Shown here: piece after piece, positions 41,526 to 50,101 of the stretch
Layout: each line of letters starts with the position of its first letter
How positions within the stretch are numbered: the stretch's first letter is position 1
Assembly (NCBI RefSeq): GCF_001188955.3
Contig: NZ_JPRF03000041.1
Coordinates: 1-61,152 of the forward strand
DNA length: 61,152 nt
Direction: 5' to 3'
Source: Kitasatospora aureofaciens
Lineage (GTDB): Bacteria > Actinomycetota > Actinomycetes > Streptomycetales > Streptomycetaceae
The notes under the pieces: model-generated
The model's input: the letters and a program-made list of their open reading frames with translations, nothing else
The model's database searches: none
Told to the model about the DNA's origin: nothing
Made by a program: the position numbers and the translations under genes

Positions 41526-41683
41526 GAGGTTCCATCCTGGGTGGCCGCAGGGATATGACAGTCGTCAGATTAGAACGACCGGGGCCGGTCGCGGTTGCGG
41601 CGCTCTGGGCCATCACGGGCAAATCACCCGCATTCAGGCATGTTTGGTCGTACGACTGTGATGTTCGGCAGTGGTGGCGCGAA

Positions 41684-41725
41684 CGCCGAAGGGCGGCCCC
41701 GCGGGAGCGGGACCGCCCTTCGGCG
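41684..41725 (-). terminator. Strong hairpin between the ABC pair and the aminotransferase
   Basis: A 19-bp stem with one mismatch (41684-41702 with 41707-41725) and a GGGA loop lies just past the stop of the minus-strand aminotransferase gene. Confidence 0.75.
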
Positions 41726-41750
41726 GAGGGTGGGGAAGGGGCTCAGGGGA

Positions 41751-43145
41751 TCAGAGCTTCGCCCACGCGTCGGTGAGGCTGGTCCGCAGGATCTGCTCGA
41801 TCTCGTCGAAGGTCGACTGGTCGGAGATCAGCGGCGGGGCCAGCTGGACGACCGGGTCGCCACGGTCGTCGGCGCGGCAGTACAGGCCGTTGTCGAAGAG
41901 CGCCTTCGAGAGGAAGCCGTAGAGCACGCGCTCGGTCTCCTCGTCGTTGAAGGTCTCCTTGGTGACCTTGTCCTTCACGAGCTCGATGCCGTAGAAGTAG
42001 CCGTTGCCGCGGACGTCGCCGACGATCGGCAGGTCGCGCAGCTTGCTCAGGGTGCCCAGGAACGCCGACTCGTTGTCGAGCACGTGCTGGTTCAGGCCCT
42101 CGCGCTCGAAGATGTCGAGGTTGGCGAGCGCCACGGCCGAGGAGACCGGGTGGCCGGCGAAGGTGTAGCCGTGCAGGAAGGTGTTGTCACCCTTGTAGAA
42201 CGGCTCGGCGATGCGGTCGGAGATGATCGTGGCGCCGATCGGGGAGTAGCCCGAGGTCATGCCCTTGGCGCAGGTGATCATGTCCGGCACGTAGCCGAAC
42301 TTGTCGGCGCCGAACATGGTGCCGAGGCGGCCGAAGGCGCAGATGACCTCGTCCGAGACCAGCAGCACGTCGTGGCGGTCGCAGATCTCGCGCAGGCGCT
42401 GGAAGTACCCGGGCGGCGGCGGGAAGCAGCCGCCGGCGTTCTGCACCGGCTCGACGAAGACGGCGGCGACGGTCTCGGGGCCCTCGAAGAGGATGGCCTC
42501 CTCGACCTGGTCGGCGCACCAGCGGCCGTACGCCTCGGGGTCGACGGTGCCGTCGGGGCCCTCCAGGTAGTGCGGGGCGCGGTAGATGTTGGTGTTCGGG
42601 GCCTTGTGGGTGCCCGGCACCAGCGGCTCGAACGGGGCCTTGAGGCCCGGCAGGCCGGTGATGGACAGCGCGCCCTGGGGGGTGCCGTGGTACGCGATGG
42701 CGCGGGAGATGACCTTGTACTTGGTCGGCTTGCCGATCAGCTTGAAGTACTGCTTGGCCAGCTTCCAGGCGGTCTCGACGGCCTCGCCGCCACCGGTGGA
42801 GAAGAAGACCTTGTTCAGGTCGCCCGGGGCGTAGTTGGCCAGGCGCTCGGCCAGCTCGACGGCCTTGGGGTGCGCGTAGCTCCAGATCGGGAAGAACGCG
42901 AGTTCCTTGGCCTGCTTGGCGGCGACCTCGGCGAGCTCGGTGCGGCCGTGACCGGCCTGCACGACGAACAGGCCGGCCAGCCCGTCGATGTACTTCCGGC
43001 CCTTGTCGTCCCAGATGTACGTGCCCTCGCCCTTGACGATGGTGGGCACGGGGGAGTTCTCGTACGACGACATGCGGGTGAAGTGCATCCACAGGTGGTC
43101 GTAGGCGGTCTTGGAAAGGTCCTTCTGCGCCGGGTCGGCTGTCAT
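41751..43145 (-). CDS. Class III aminotransferase, putrescine/polyamine type
   Basis: A PLP enzyme of the omega-amino acid:pyruvate group. The 464-residue product has FFSTGGGEAVETAWKLA, a YHGTPQGALSITG loop, an Asp in VSDEVICAFGRLG and the PLP lysine in TCAKGMTSGYSPIG. Relatives (SpuC-like) move the amino group of putrescine or cadaverine to pyruvate, giving 4-aminobutanal. The start ATG 43145 overlaps the stop of the upstream Lrp gene (ATGA), so regulator and enzyme are one unit. A divergent aldehyde dehydrogenase would use the aldehyde product. Exact substrate is inferred from context. Confidence 0.88.
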   Translation of the reverse strand: MTADPAQKDLSKTAYDHLWMHFTRMSSYENSPVPTIVKGEGTYIWDDKGRKYIDGLAGLFVVQAGHGRTELAEVAAKQAKELAFFPIWSYAHPKAVELAERLANYAPGDLNKVFFSTGGGEAVETAWKLAKQYFKLIGKPTKYKVISRAIAYHGTPQGALSITGLPGLKAPFEPLVPGTHKAPNTNIYRAPHYLEGPDGTVDPEAYGRWCADQVEEAILFEGPETVAAVFVEPVQNAGGCFPPPPGYFQRLREICDRHDVLLVSDEVICAFGRLGTMFGADKFGYVPDMITCAKGMTSGYSPIGATIISDRIAEPFYKGDNTFLHGYTFAGHPVSSAVALANLDIFEREGLNQHVLDNESAFLGTLSKLRDLPIVGDVRGNGYFYGIELVKDKVTKETFNDEETERVLYGFLSKALFDNGLYCRADDRGDPVVQLAPPLISDQSTFDEIEQILRTSLTDAWAKL

Positions 43146-43615
43146 CGGGTGCCCCAGGTGTAGGTCTGTTTCCGGAGCTTCAGGTAAACGAAGCTCTCGG
43201 TGCTCCGCACGCCGGGAAGCGCGCGGATGCGCTTGTTGATCAGTTCGAGCAGGTGCTCGTCGTCCTCGCAGACCAGTTCGGCCAGGAGGTCGAACGAGCC
43301 TGCGGTGCAGACGACGTAGTCGACCTCGTCGAGGGCGGCCAGCGCGTCGGCGACGGGTTCGATGTCGCCCTCGACCCGGATGCCGACCATCGCCTGGCGG
43401 GTGAAGCCGACGGTGAGCGGGTCCGTGACGGCGACGATCTGCATCACGCCTTGGTCGAGCAGCTTCTGGACGCGTTGCCGTACGGCCGCCTCGGACAGGC
43501 CGACGGCCTTGCCGATGGCGGCGTACGGGCGGCGCCCGTCCTCCTGGAGCTGCTCGATGATCGCCTTGGAGGCGGCGTCGAGGGGAACGCTCGCGTTCCG
43601 GTCGCGGTTGGCCAC
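43142..43615 (-). CDS. Lrp/AsnC family transcriptional regulator
   Basis: A 157-residue Lrp-type regulator: HTH about residues 14-60 (IIEQLQEDGRRPYAAIGKAV, LSEAAVRQRVQKLLDQGVM), then the RAM ligand domain (QAMVGIRVEGDIEPVADALA). GTG start at 43615. It precedes and overlaps the aminotransferase gene and is divergent from the aldehyde dehydrogenase at 43914. Two dyads in the gap (43683-43718) are its likely operators. It probably senses an amino acid or polyamine product. Confidence 0.92.
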   Translation of the reverse strand: MANRDRNASVPLDAASKAIIEQLQEDGRRPYAAIGKAVGLSEAAVRQRVQKLLDQGVMQIVAVTDPLTVGFTRQAMVGIRVEGDIEPVADALAALDEVDYVVCTAGSFDLLAELVCEDDEHLLELINKRIRALPGVRSTESFVYLKLRKQTYTWGTR

Positions 43616-43682
43616 GCGGCCACTGTGCCTGATCGTTCTTCTGTTCGCAAGCGTGGAAGCTGCTGATTTCGTCGTGATCTTG

Positions 43683-43718
43683 GAAATCGCATACGGATTT
43701 CATCGCCCATGAGCGATG
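43683..43718. promoter_or_regulatory. Two adjacent dyads, probable Lrp operator
   Basis: GAAATC (43683-43688) mirrors GATTTC (43696-43701) across 7 bases, and CATCGC (43701-43706) mirrors GCGATG (43713-43718) across 6. They adjoin each other in the divergent gap between the Lrp gene and the aldehyde dehydrogenase. The first is AT-rich with the arm layout of AsnC/Lrp sites. Confidence 0.55.
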
Positions 43719-43913
43719 TACCTGTCGATACCGGCAGTGTTGCGGCTACCCTGGCACGGTACGCGCGCGCCTCCGCAGGGTGTCGCGCATTCCGCCACCA
43801 GTGGACCGCGCCGTTTCGGGGCCGGCCACTCGGCGCCCTTCGTAGGCCGCAACCGCCGACGTACCATGGCGCCGGAATCTGCAACGCCGCAGGCCCAGAC
43901 CGAGGAGAGACCC

Positions 43914-45359
43914 GTGAGCGACCTTCGTACGCTGCGCAACTACATCAATGGTGAGTTCGTCGACGCGGCAGACGGCCGCACGCTCGACATCGTCGATCCG
44001 ACCACCGGCGAGGTGTACGCGACGTCGCCGCTGTCCGGTGCCGCTGACGTGGACGCGGCCATGGCCTCGGCCGCCGCCGCGTTCCCGGTCTGGCGCGACG
44101 CCACGCCGAGCACCCGGCAGAAGCTGCTGCTGAAGATCGCCGACGCGATCGAGGCCCGGGCCGACGAGATCGTCGACGCCGAGGTGCGCAACACCGGCAA
44201 GCCCCGCGCGCTGACCCTCTCCGAGGAGATCGGCCCGATGGTCGACCAGATCCGCTTCTTCGCCGGTGCCGCCCGCCTGCTGGAGGGCAAGGCCGCCGGT
44301 GAGTACATGGACGGGATGACCTCGATCATCCGCCGCGAGCCGGTCGGCGTCTGCGCCCAGGTCGCGCCGTGGAACTACCCGATGATGATGGCGGTGTGGA
44401 AGTTCGCCCCGGCCATCGCCGCGGGCAACACCGTGGTGCTCAAGCCCTCCGACACCACCCCGGCCTCCACCGTGCTGCTGGCCGAGATCATCGGCGGCAT
44501 CCTGAAGGACCTGGAGCTGCCGGTCGGCGTCTTCAACGTCATCTGCGGCGACCGCGAGACCGGCCGGCTGATGGTCGAGCACAGGACCCCGGCGATGGCC
44601 TCCATCACCGGTTCCGTCCGGGCCGGCATCCAGGTCGCCGAGTCCGCCTCCAAGGACGTCAAGCGCGTCCACCTGGAGCTGGGCGGCAAGGCCCCGGTCG
44701 TGGTCTTCGAGGACGCCGACATCGCCGAGGCCGTCGAGGGCATCTCGGTGGCGGGCTACTTCAACGCCGGCCAGGACTGCACCGCCGCCACCCGCGTGCT
44801 GGTGCACGAGTCGATCCACGACGCCTTCGTCGAGGCGCTGGCCAAGGCCGCGGCCGAGACCAAGACCGGCGGCGTGGACGACGAGGACGTGCTGTACGGC
44901 CCGCTGAACAACGCCAACCAGCTGAAGCAGGTCGCCGGCTTCATCGAGCGCCTTCCCGCCCACGCCAAGGTCGAGGCCGGTGGCCACCGGGTCGGCGACA
45001 AGGGCTACTTCTACGCTCCGACCGTCGTCTCCGGGCTGAACCAGGACGACGAGATCATCCAGAACGAGGTCTTCGGCCCGGTCATCACCGTGCAGAAGTT
45101 CACCGACGAGGACCAGGCCGTCGAGTACGCCAACGGCGTCGAGTTCGCGCTGGCCTCATCGGTGTGGACCAAGGACCACGCCCGCGCCATGCGGATGTCG
45201 CGCCGCCTGGACTTCGGCTGCGTCTGGATCAACACCCACATCCCGCTGGTCGCCGAGATGCCGCACGGCGGCTTCAAGAAGTCCGGCTACGGCAAGGACC
45301 TGTCGTCGTACGGCTTCGAGGACTACACCCGGGTGAAGCACGTCATGACCGCGATCTAG
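43914..45359 (+). CDS. Gamma-aminobutyraldehyde dehydrogenase-type enzyme (first)
   Basis: An NAD(P)-dependent aldehyde dehydrogenase of 481 residues. It has APWNYPMMMAVWKFAPAIA, the general base Glu255 (HLELGGKAPV), nucleophile Cys289 (GQDCTAATR) and the C-terminal MPHGGFKKSGYGKDLSSYG. Those C-terminal motifs are typical of aminobutyraldehyde dehydrogenases of putrescine breakdown. GTG 43914 follows GAGGAGAG. It is divergent from the Lrp-aminotransferase unit, matching transaminase then aldehyde oxidation to GABA. A terminator follows. Confidence 0.9.
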   Translation: MSDLRTLRNYINGEFVDAADGRTLDIVDPTTGEVYATSPLSGAADVDAAMASAAAAFPVWRDATPSTRQKLLLKIADAIEARADEIVDAEVRNTGKPRALTLSEEIGPMVDQIRFFAGAARLLEGKAAGEYMDGMTSIIRREPVGVCAQVAPWNYPMMMAVWKFAPAIAAGNTVVLKPSDTTPASTVLLAEIIGGILKDLELPVGVFNVICGDRETGRLMVEHRTPAMASITGSVRAGIQVAESASKDVKRVHLELGGKAPVVVFEDADIAEAVEGISVAGYFNAGQDCTAATRVLVHESIHDAFVEALAKAAAETKTGGVDDEDVLYGPLNNANQLKQVAGFIERLPAHAKVEAGGHRVGDKGYFYAPTVVSGLNQDDEIIQNEVFGPVITVQKFTDEDQAVEYANGVEFALASSVWTKDHARAMRMSRRLDFGCVWINTHIPLVAEMPHGGFKKSGYGKDLSSYGFEDYTRVKHVMTAI

Positions 45360-45426
45360 CGGGTCGCGACCACCGAGCGCAGAACGACGGCCGTCCGAGC
45401 CGTCCAGGTTCGTACGAACCGACCAC

Positions 45427-45454
45427 GGGCCCGGGGCTCTTCCGCCCCGGGCCC
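45427..45454 (+). terminator. Terminator after the first aldehyde dehydrogenase
   Basis: A perfect 11-bp GC stem (45427-45437 with 45444-45454), loop TCTTCC, then TGTCGCTTTG. Confidence 0.75.
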
Positions 45455-45529
45455 TGTCGCTTTGCATCCTGTCGGCGCGCCGTGCGACCGGCTGACAAGA
45501 TGAACCTGCACTTCCCGGTCGGCCCGTCC

Positions 45530-45535
45530 TAGCCT
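45530..45535 (+). promoter_or_regulatory. -10 hexamer TAGCCT of the second aminotransferase
   Basis: TAGCCT lies 7 bases before the ATG at 45543 with no Shine-Dalgarno between, predicting a leaderless transcript. Confidence 0.5.
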
Positions 45536-45542
45536 TACCGGC

Positions 45543-46901
45543 ATGAGCATCCCCACCGCTGACTCAGCCGCCGGCCAGGCCGTCAAGGCCGCCGACCGCG
45601 CGCACGTCTTCCACTCGTGGTCCGCCCAGGCGCTGATCGACCCCCTCGCGGTGGCCGGCGCCGAGGGCTCGTACTTCTGGGACTACGACGGCAACCGCTA
45701 CCTCGACTTCTCCTCGCAGCTGGTCAACACCAACATCGGCCACCAGCACCCGAAGGTGGTCGCCGCGATCCAGGAGCAGGCGGCGAAGCTCTGCACCATC
45801 GCCCCCGGCTTCGCGGTCGAGTCGCGCAGCGAGGCGGCCCGGCTGATCGCCGAGCGCACCCCCGGCGACCTGGACAAGATCTTCTTCACCAACGGCGGCG
45901 CCGAGGCCGTGGAGAACGCCATCCGGCTGGCCCGGCTGCACACCGGCCGGCAGAAGGTGCTGTCCACGTACCGCTCGTACCACGGCGCCACCGCCAACGC
46001 GATCGCCCTCACCGGCGACCCGCGGCGCTGGGCCAACGAGACCGGCGTCTCCGGGGTGGTGCACTTCTGGGGCCCGTACGCCTACCGCTCCAACTTCCAC
46101 GCCGAGAACGAGGCGCAGGAGTGCGAGCGGGCGCTGGAGCACCTGGAGCAGGTGATCGCCTTCGAGGGGCCGGGCACCGTCGCGGCGGTCATCCTGGAGA
46201 CGGTGGTCGGCACCGCGGGCGTTCTGGTCCCGCCGCCGGGATACCTGGCCGGGGTGCGGGAGATCTGCGACCGCTACGGGATCGTGTTCATCCTGGACGA
46301 GGTGATGGCCGGCTTCGGCCGCACCGGTGAGTGGTTCGCCGCCGACCACTGGGGCGTCGTGCCGGACCTCATGACCTTCGCCAAGGGCGTCAACTCGGGC
46401 TACGTCCCGCTGGGCGGGGTGGCGATCAGCGCCGAGATCGCCGCCACCTTCGCCGAGCGGCCGTTCCCCGGCGGGCTCACCTACTCCGGGCACCCGCTGG
46501 CCTGCGCCTCGGCGGTGGCCACCATCAACGCGATGGCGGAGGAGGGCATCGTCGAGAACGCCAAGCACATCGGCGAGACGGTGCTCGGCCCCGGCCTGCG
46601 CGAGCTGGCCGAGCGGCACCCCTCGATCGGCGAGGTGCGCGGCCTCGGCGTGTTCTGGGCGCTCGACCTGGTCAAGGACCGGGAGACCCGCGAGCCGCTG
46701 GTGCCGTACAACGCCGCGGGCGCCGACAACGCACCGATGGCCGAGCTGGCCGCGGCCTGCAAGCAGCGCGGGCTCTGGCCGTTCGTCAACATGAACCGCT
46801 TCCACGTCGTCCCGCCGTGCACCGTCACCGAGGAGGAGGCCAAGGCCGGCCTCGCGGTGCTGGACGAGGTGCTGTCGCTCACCGACGCGCACACTGTCTG
46901 A
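45543..46901 (+). CDS. Class III aminotransferase (second)
   Basis: A 452-residue PLP transaminase of the omega-amino acid/GABA type. Seen: FFTNGGAEAVENAIRLARL, the YHGATANAIALTGDP loop, FILDEVMAGFGRTGEW and PLP lysine in TFAKGVNSGYVPLGG. It differs substantially from the enzyme at 41751-43145, so substrates probably differ (for example GABA, beta-alanine or another diamine). ATG 45543 is taken as start with a -10 hexamer just before it. It lies between terminators, upstream of a polyamine-binding protein gene. Confidence 0.87.
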   Translation: MSIPTADSAAGQAVKAADRAHVFHSWSAQALIDPLAVAGAEGSYFWDYDGNRYLDFSSQLVNTNIGHQHPKVVAAIQEQAAKLCTIAPGFAVESRSEAARLIAERTPGDLDKIFFTNGGAEAVENAIRLARLHTGRQKVLSTYRSYHGATANAIALTGDPRRWANETGVSGVVHFWGPYAYRSNFHAENEAQECERALEHLEQVIAFEGPGTVAAVILETVVGTAGVLVPPPGYLAGVREICDRYGIVFILDEVMAGFGRTGEWFAADHWGVVPDLMTFAKGVNSGYVPLGGVAISAEIAATFAERPFPGGLTYSGHPLACASAVATINAMAEEGIVENAKHIGETVLGPGLRELAERHPSIGEVRGLGVFWALDLVKDRETREPLVPYNAAGADNAPMAELAAACKQRGLWPFVNMNRFHVVPPCTVTEEEAKAGLAVLDEVLSLTDAHTV

Positions 46902-46916
46902 CGTACCTCCCAGGAC

Positions 46917-46943
46917 GGCCCCGGGCACGGCGTGTCCGGGGCC
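46917..46943 (+). terminator. Terminator after the second aminotransferase
   Basis: A 12-bp stem with one mismatch (46917-46928 with 46932-46943) and a 3-base loop, directly before the binding-protein gene. Confidence 0.6.
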
Positions 46944-46966
46944 CTCCCACGTTCCGGAAGGCCCCC

Positions 46967-48169
46967 ATGTCCAGCAGCACCACTCTGACCCGACGCCCGA
47001 CCGACTCCCGTACGCTGCACCGACGTTCGCTGCTCGGCGGCGCCGCGCTGCTCGGCGCCGGCACCCTGGCCGGCTGCGGCATCCCGTCCGCGTACGTCGC
47101 CGAGGACCGCCGCTCGGCGCCGGACCGCTCGGAGCGCGACAAGCGGCTGAACTTCTCCAACTGGACCCAGTACATCGACACCGACGACCAGGGCGGGCGC
47201 CCGACCCTGGACGCCTTCACCGAGAAGACCGGGATCGCGGTCACCTACACCGAGGACATCAACGACAACGACGAGTTCTTCGGCAAGATCAGCCCGGTGC
47301 TCACCCAGGGCGCCGACCCGGGCCGGGACCTGATGGTGATCAGCGACTGGATGGCCGGCCGGTACGTCTCGCTCGGCTGGGTGCAGGCGATGGACCGGGA
47401 CAACCTGCCCAACGTCACCGCCAACCTGGACCCGCAGCTGGCGAACCCGGTCTTCGACCCGGGCCGCCGGCGCAGCGTGCCCTGGCAGTCCGGGATCACC
47501 GGCATCGCGTACAACCGCAAGGCGCTCGGCCGGGAACTCCAGTCCACCGCCGACCTGTGGGCACCCGACCTCAAGGGCCGGATCACCCTGTTCGCCGGGC
47601 TGGACGAGGCGCTCGGGCTGCTGATGCTCTCCCAGGGCGCGGACATCGCGCGGTTCAGCGACGACGACGCGCACCGGGCGATGGACCTGGTGCAGAAGAT
47701 GGTCGACACCGGCCACGTCCGCCGCTTCACCGGCAACGACTACACCGGCGACCTCGCCTCCGGCGCCGCGGTCGCCTGCCAGGCCTACTCGGGCGACGCC
47801 GTCCAGCTCACCGCCGAGAACCCGGACATCGCCTTCGTCGTACCGGAGGAGGGCGGCGAACTGTGGGCGGAGAGCCTGATGATCCCCAACCGGGCCGTCC
47901 ACAAGCGCAATGCCGAGCTGCTGGTCGACTACTACTACCAGCCCGAGGTCGCCGCCGAACTCGCCGCGGCCGTCCAGTACATCTGCCCGGTGCCGGCCGC
48001 CCGTGAGGTGCTGGCGGACAGCGGGGACAAGGACAAGGCCGAACTCGCCGAGAACCCGCTGGTGTTCCCGACCGCGGAGATGCGCGCCCGGCTGCACGGC
48101 ATGCGCGACGTCACCTCGGCCGAGCGGCCGGAGCTGCACAAGGTCTGGGGGCGCATCACCGGGGTGTGA
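46967..48169 (+). CDS. Polyamine-type ABC substrate-binding lipoprotein (first)
   Basis: A 400-residue PotD/PotF-like binding protein. The N-terminus is a Tat-type lipoprotein signal: Arg19-Arg20-Ser, a hydrophobic stretch, and lipobox LAGC with Cys37. The mature part begins NFSNWTQYIDTDDQ, has TYTEDINDNDEFFGKI and GRDLMVISDWMAGRYV, the pattern of polyamine binders. ATG 46967 follows GGAAGG. It has no transporter genes directly attached; it may serve the ABC system at 52976-55844, which has its own binding protein. Confidence 0.88.
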   Translation: MSSSTTLTRRPTDSRTLHRRSLLGGAALLGAGTLAGCGIPSAYVAEDRRSAPDRSERDKRLNFSNWTQYIDTDDQGGRPTLDAFTEKTGIAVTYTEDINDNDEFFGKISPVLTQGADPGRDLMVISDWMAGRYVSLGWVQAMDRDNLPNVTANLDPQLANPVFDPGRRRSVPWQSGITGIAYNRKALGRELQSTADLWAPDLKGRITLFAGLDEALGLLMLSQGADIARFSDDDAHRAMDLVQKMVDTGHVRRFTGNDYTGDLASGAAVACQAYSGDAVQLTAENPDIAFVVPEEGGELWAESLMIPNRAVHKRNAELLVDYYYQPEVAAELAAAVQYICPVPAAREVLADSGDKDKAELAENPLVFPTAEMRARLHGMRDVTSAERPELHKVWGRITGV

Positions 48170-48172
48170 CGC

Positions 48173-49828
48173 TCACCTGCGGACGGCGTCCAGCGCGAGC
48201 AGCGCCACGTGCAGGGACAGGCAGGACTCCACCTGGTCGAGGTCGACGCCCAGGATCCGTTCGACCTTGTGCAGCCGGTCGTAGAAGGAAGGCCGGGACA
48301 GGTGGGCGGCGTCGGCCGCCGCCGACTTGTTCCGGCCGTGCTCCAGGTAGATCCGCAGCATCTGCACCAACTGGCCGTTGTGCTCGGCGTCGTGGGCCAG
48401 CAGCGGTCCCAACTCGCGCTCCACGTACGTCTGCAGGCGGGCGTCGTCGCGCAGCAGGTGGAGCAGGCCGCGCAACCGCACGTCCGGCAGCCGGTAGTAG
48501 GAGGCGGTGCGGCCGCCACCGGGCGCGTCGTGCAGGGCCGCGTCGGCGACCTGGGCGGCCTCCAGCAGGGTGCGCCGGGCGTCGCGGACCGAGCCGACCG
48601 AGGAGCCGACCGCGACCACCGGGCCCGGGGCGTCGGCGCCCTCCCGGCCGGCCTCGGCGGACATCCGGCGCAGGGTGGCCGAGAAGGCGTCCAGCGCGAC
48701 GTGCTCGTCCTGCTGGGCGCCGAGCGCGATCAGCAGGCCGACGCCCTCGTCGTCCAGCGCGCCGACCAGGGCGGAGAGCCGGCAGGCCCGCACAGCGCCG
48801 GCCGCCAGCTCGGTGAAGTCGCGCAGCCGGGCCTGGGCCTCCAGCGCGGCCGGGATCGGCCCGCGGCGCTGGCGCAGCACCACGCCGACCAGCCGTCGGC
48901 CGTCCAGCGGGACACCGAGGGCCTGGGCGCGCAGGGCCACCTCGGAGACGGTCAGCGCGTGGGTCAGGATGCCGGAGAGCAGGGTGCGGTGGGTCTGCCG
49001 CTCCAGGCTCTCCCGGTCGCGCACCACCAGCCGGTTGAGCGCCAGCGCGGAGGCGCCGCGCTCCAGCAGCATGGCGTGGGGGTGCGGCTCGCCCTCCGGC
49101 AGCGGGCCCGGCTCCTGGACCAGCACCAGCCGACCCCAGTCCTGGCCGCGGGCGCCGACGGTGGTGACCAGCCAGCCGCTGCGCGGGTCGTGGCCGGTGC
49201 GGCCGGGCGGGCGGACCCCGCGCGAGCGGCGCTCCCAGTCCTCCAGCAGCTCGGCCTCCGGGCGTCCGGCGGTGTCGTGGGCGAGCACCTGGTGGGCGAG
49301 GTTCTCCAGGACCACCGGCGCGCCGGCCATCCGGGCCACCTGGCGGATCACCTCGGGCGGTTCGGCGCCCTCCACCACCAGCTCGTTGAAGACCTGGTGG
49401 ACCGACTCGGAGATCCGCAGCTGCTCCAGCTGGGCGTTGACCACCAGGGCGTGGACGGCCTCGGTGACGGCGACGAAGCGCACCTCGCGGCGGAGCGTGA
49501 CCAGCGGCAGCCCGCGCTGCTCGGCGGCGTGCACCAGGGCGCGCGGCAGCGAGTCGAAGTAGCGCCGCCCGAACTCGACCACCAGCCCGGCCACGCCGAC
49601 CTCGTCCAGGTCGCGGACGTAGCGGGCCAGGCCCTCGCGGTCCTCGGGCAGCGCGATGCCCGTGGTCAGCACCAGCTCGCCGCCCTGGAGCATCCCGGCG
49701 ACGTCGGGAAGTTCGCTGACGTGGACCCAGCGGACCGGTCGTTCCAGGTGGTCGGCGCCGGCCACCACCTGGGGCAGACCGCGCCGCATCACCTCCAGGT
49801 CGAGCACTCGGGCGACGGTGGGGAGCAT
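48173..49828 (-). CDS. PucR family transcriptional regulator
   Basis: A 551-residue regulator. N-terminal PucR domain (LPTVARVLDLEVMRRGLPQV, LVLTTGIALPED), a central GGDEF-like/CdaR-type region, and a C-terminal HTH_30 (LRIYLEHGRNKSAAADAAHL, RPSFYDRLHKVERILGVDLD). Such regulators control purine, GABA or polyamine use. ATG 49828 follows GGAGG well. It is divergent from the aldehyde dehydrogenase at 50102 and convergent with the first binding-protein gene, so it probably governs the downstream ABC operon. Confidence 0.9.
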   Translation of the reverse strand: MLPTVARVLDLEVMRRGLPQVVAGADHLERPVRWVHVSELPDVAGMLQGGELVLTTGIALPEDREGLARYVRDLDEVGVAGLVVEFGRRYFDSLPRALVHAAEQRGLPLVTLRREVRFVAVTEAVHALVVNAQLEQLRISESVHQVFNELVVEGAEPPEVIRQVARMAGAPVVLENLAHQVLAHDTAGRPEAELLEDWERRSRGVRPPGRTGHDPRSGWLVTTVGARGQDWGRLVLVQEPGPLPEGEPHPHAMLLERGASALALNRLVVRDRESLERQTHRTLLSGILTHALTVSEVALRAQALGVPLDGRRLVGVVLRQRRGPIPAALEAQARLRDFTELAAGAVRACRLSALVGALDDEGVGLLIALGAQQDEHVALDAFSATLRRMSAEAGREGADAPGPVVAVGSSVGSVRDARRTLLEAAQVADAALHDAPGGGRTASYYRLPDVRLRGLLHLLRDDARLQTYVERELGPLLAHDAEHNGQLVQMLRIYLEHGRNKSAAADAAHLSRPSFYDRLHKVERILGVDLDQVESCLSLHVALLALDAVRR

Positions 49829-49944
49829 CGCGGGCCTCCGGGGCGGAAGGAGGGGGCGGGATTCAGGGGCGTCGGGGACCCAGGGGTACACAGGGTGTCA
49901 GGTGAATCATGCACCGTCCCGACGACTTGTCGCCCTGCGAGAAC

Positions 49945-49998
49945 CCTTGCACTCTGTAAGGCCCTTCGCGCCGAGGCTGGCGAAGTGACCCTTGTCAC
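49945..49998. promoter_or_regulatory. Dyads in the PucR-aldehyde dehydrogenase gap
   Basis: CCTTGCA (49945-49951) and TGTAAGG (49955-49961) form a near-perfect dyad (6 of 7). GTGAC (49985-49989) and GTCAC (49994-49998) form another. Both lie in the divergent gap and are candidate operators for the PucR-type regulator. Confidence 0.45.
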
Positions 49999-50101
49999 GT
50001 CAACCCCGCAATTGGCAAGGTCAGCGGGACCGCAGACCCCCACTGCGGAAGCGTTTCGCCGCGGCGCGCGGTCGAACCGCCGGCACTTGGAGGAACCCCA
50101 G

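Noticed and set aside
48209..50101. Plus-strand open frame running into the second aldehyde dehydrogenase as an N-terminal extension
   Set aside because: It is antisense to the PucR-type gene and has no conserved content. ATG 50102 has a strong Shine-Dalgarno and starts the family domain.
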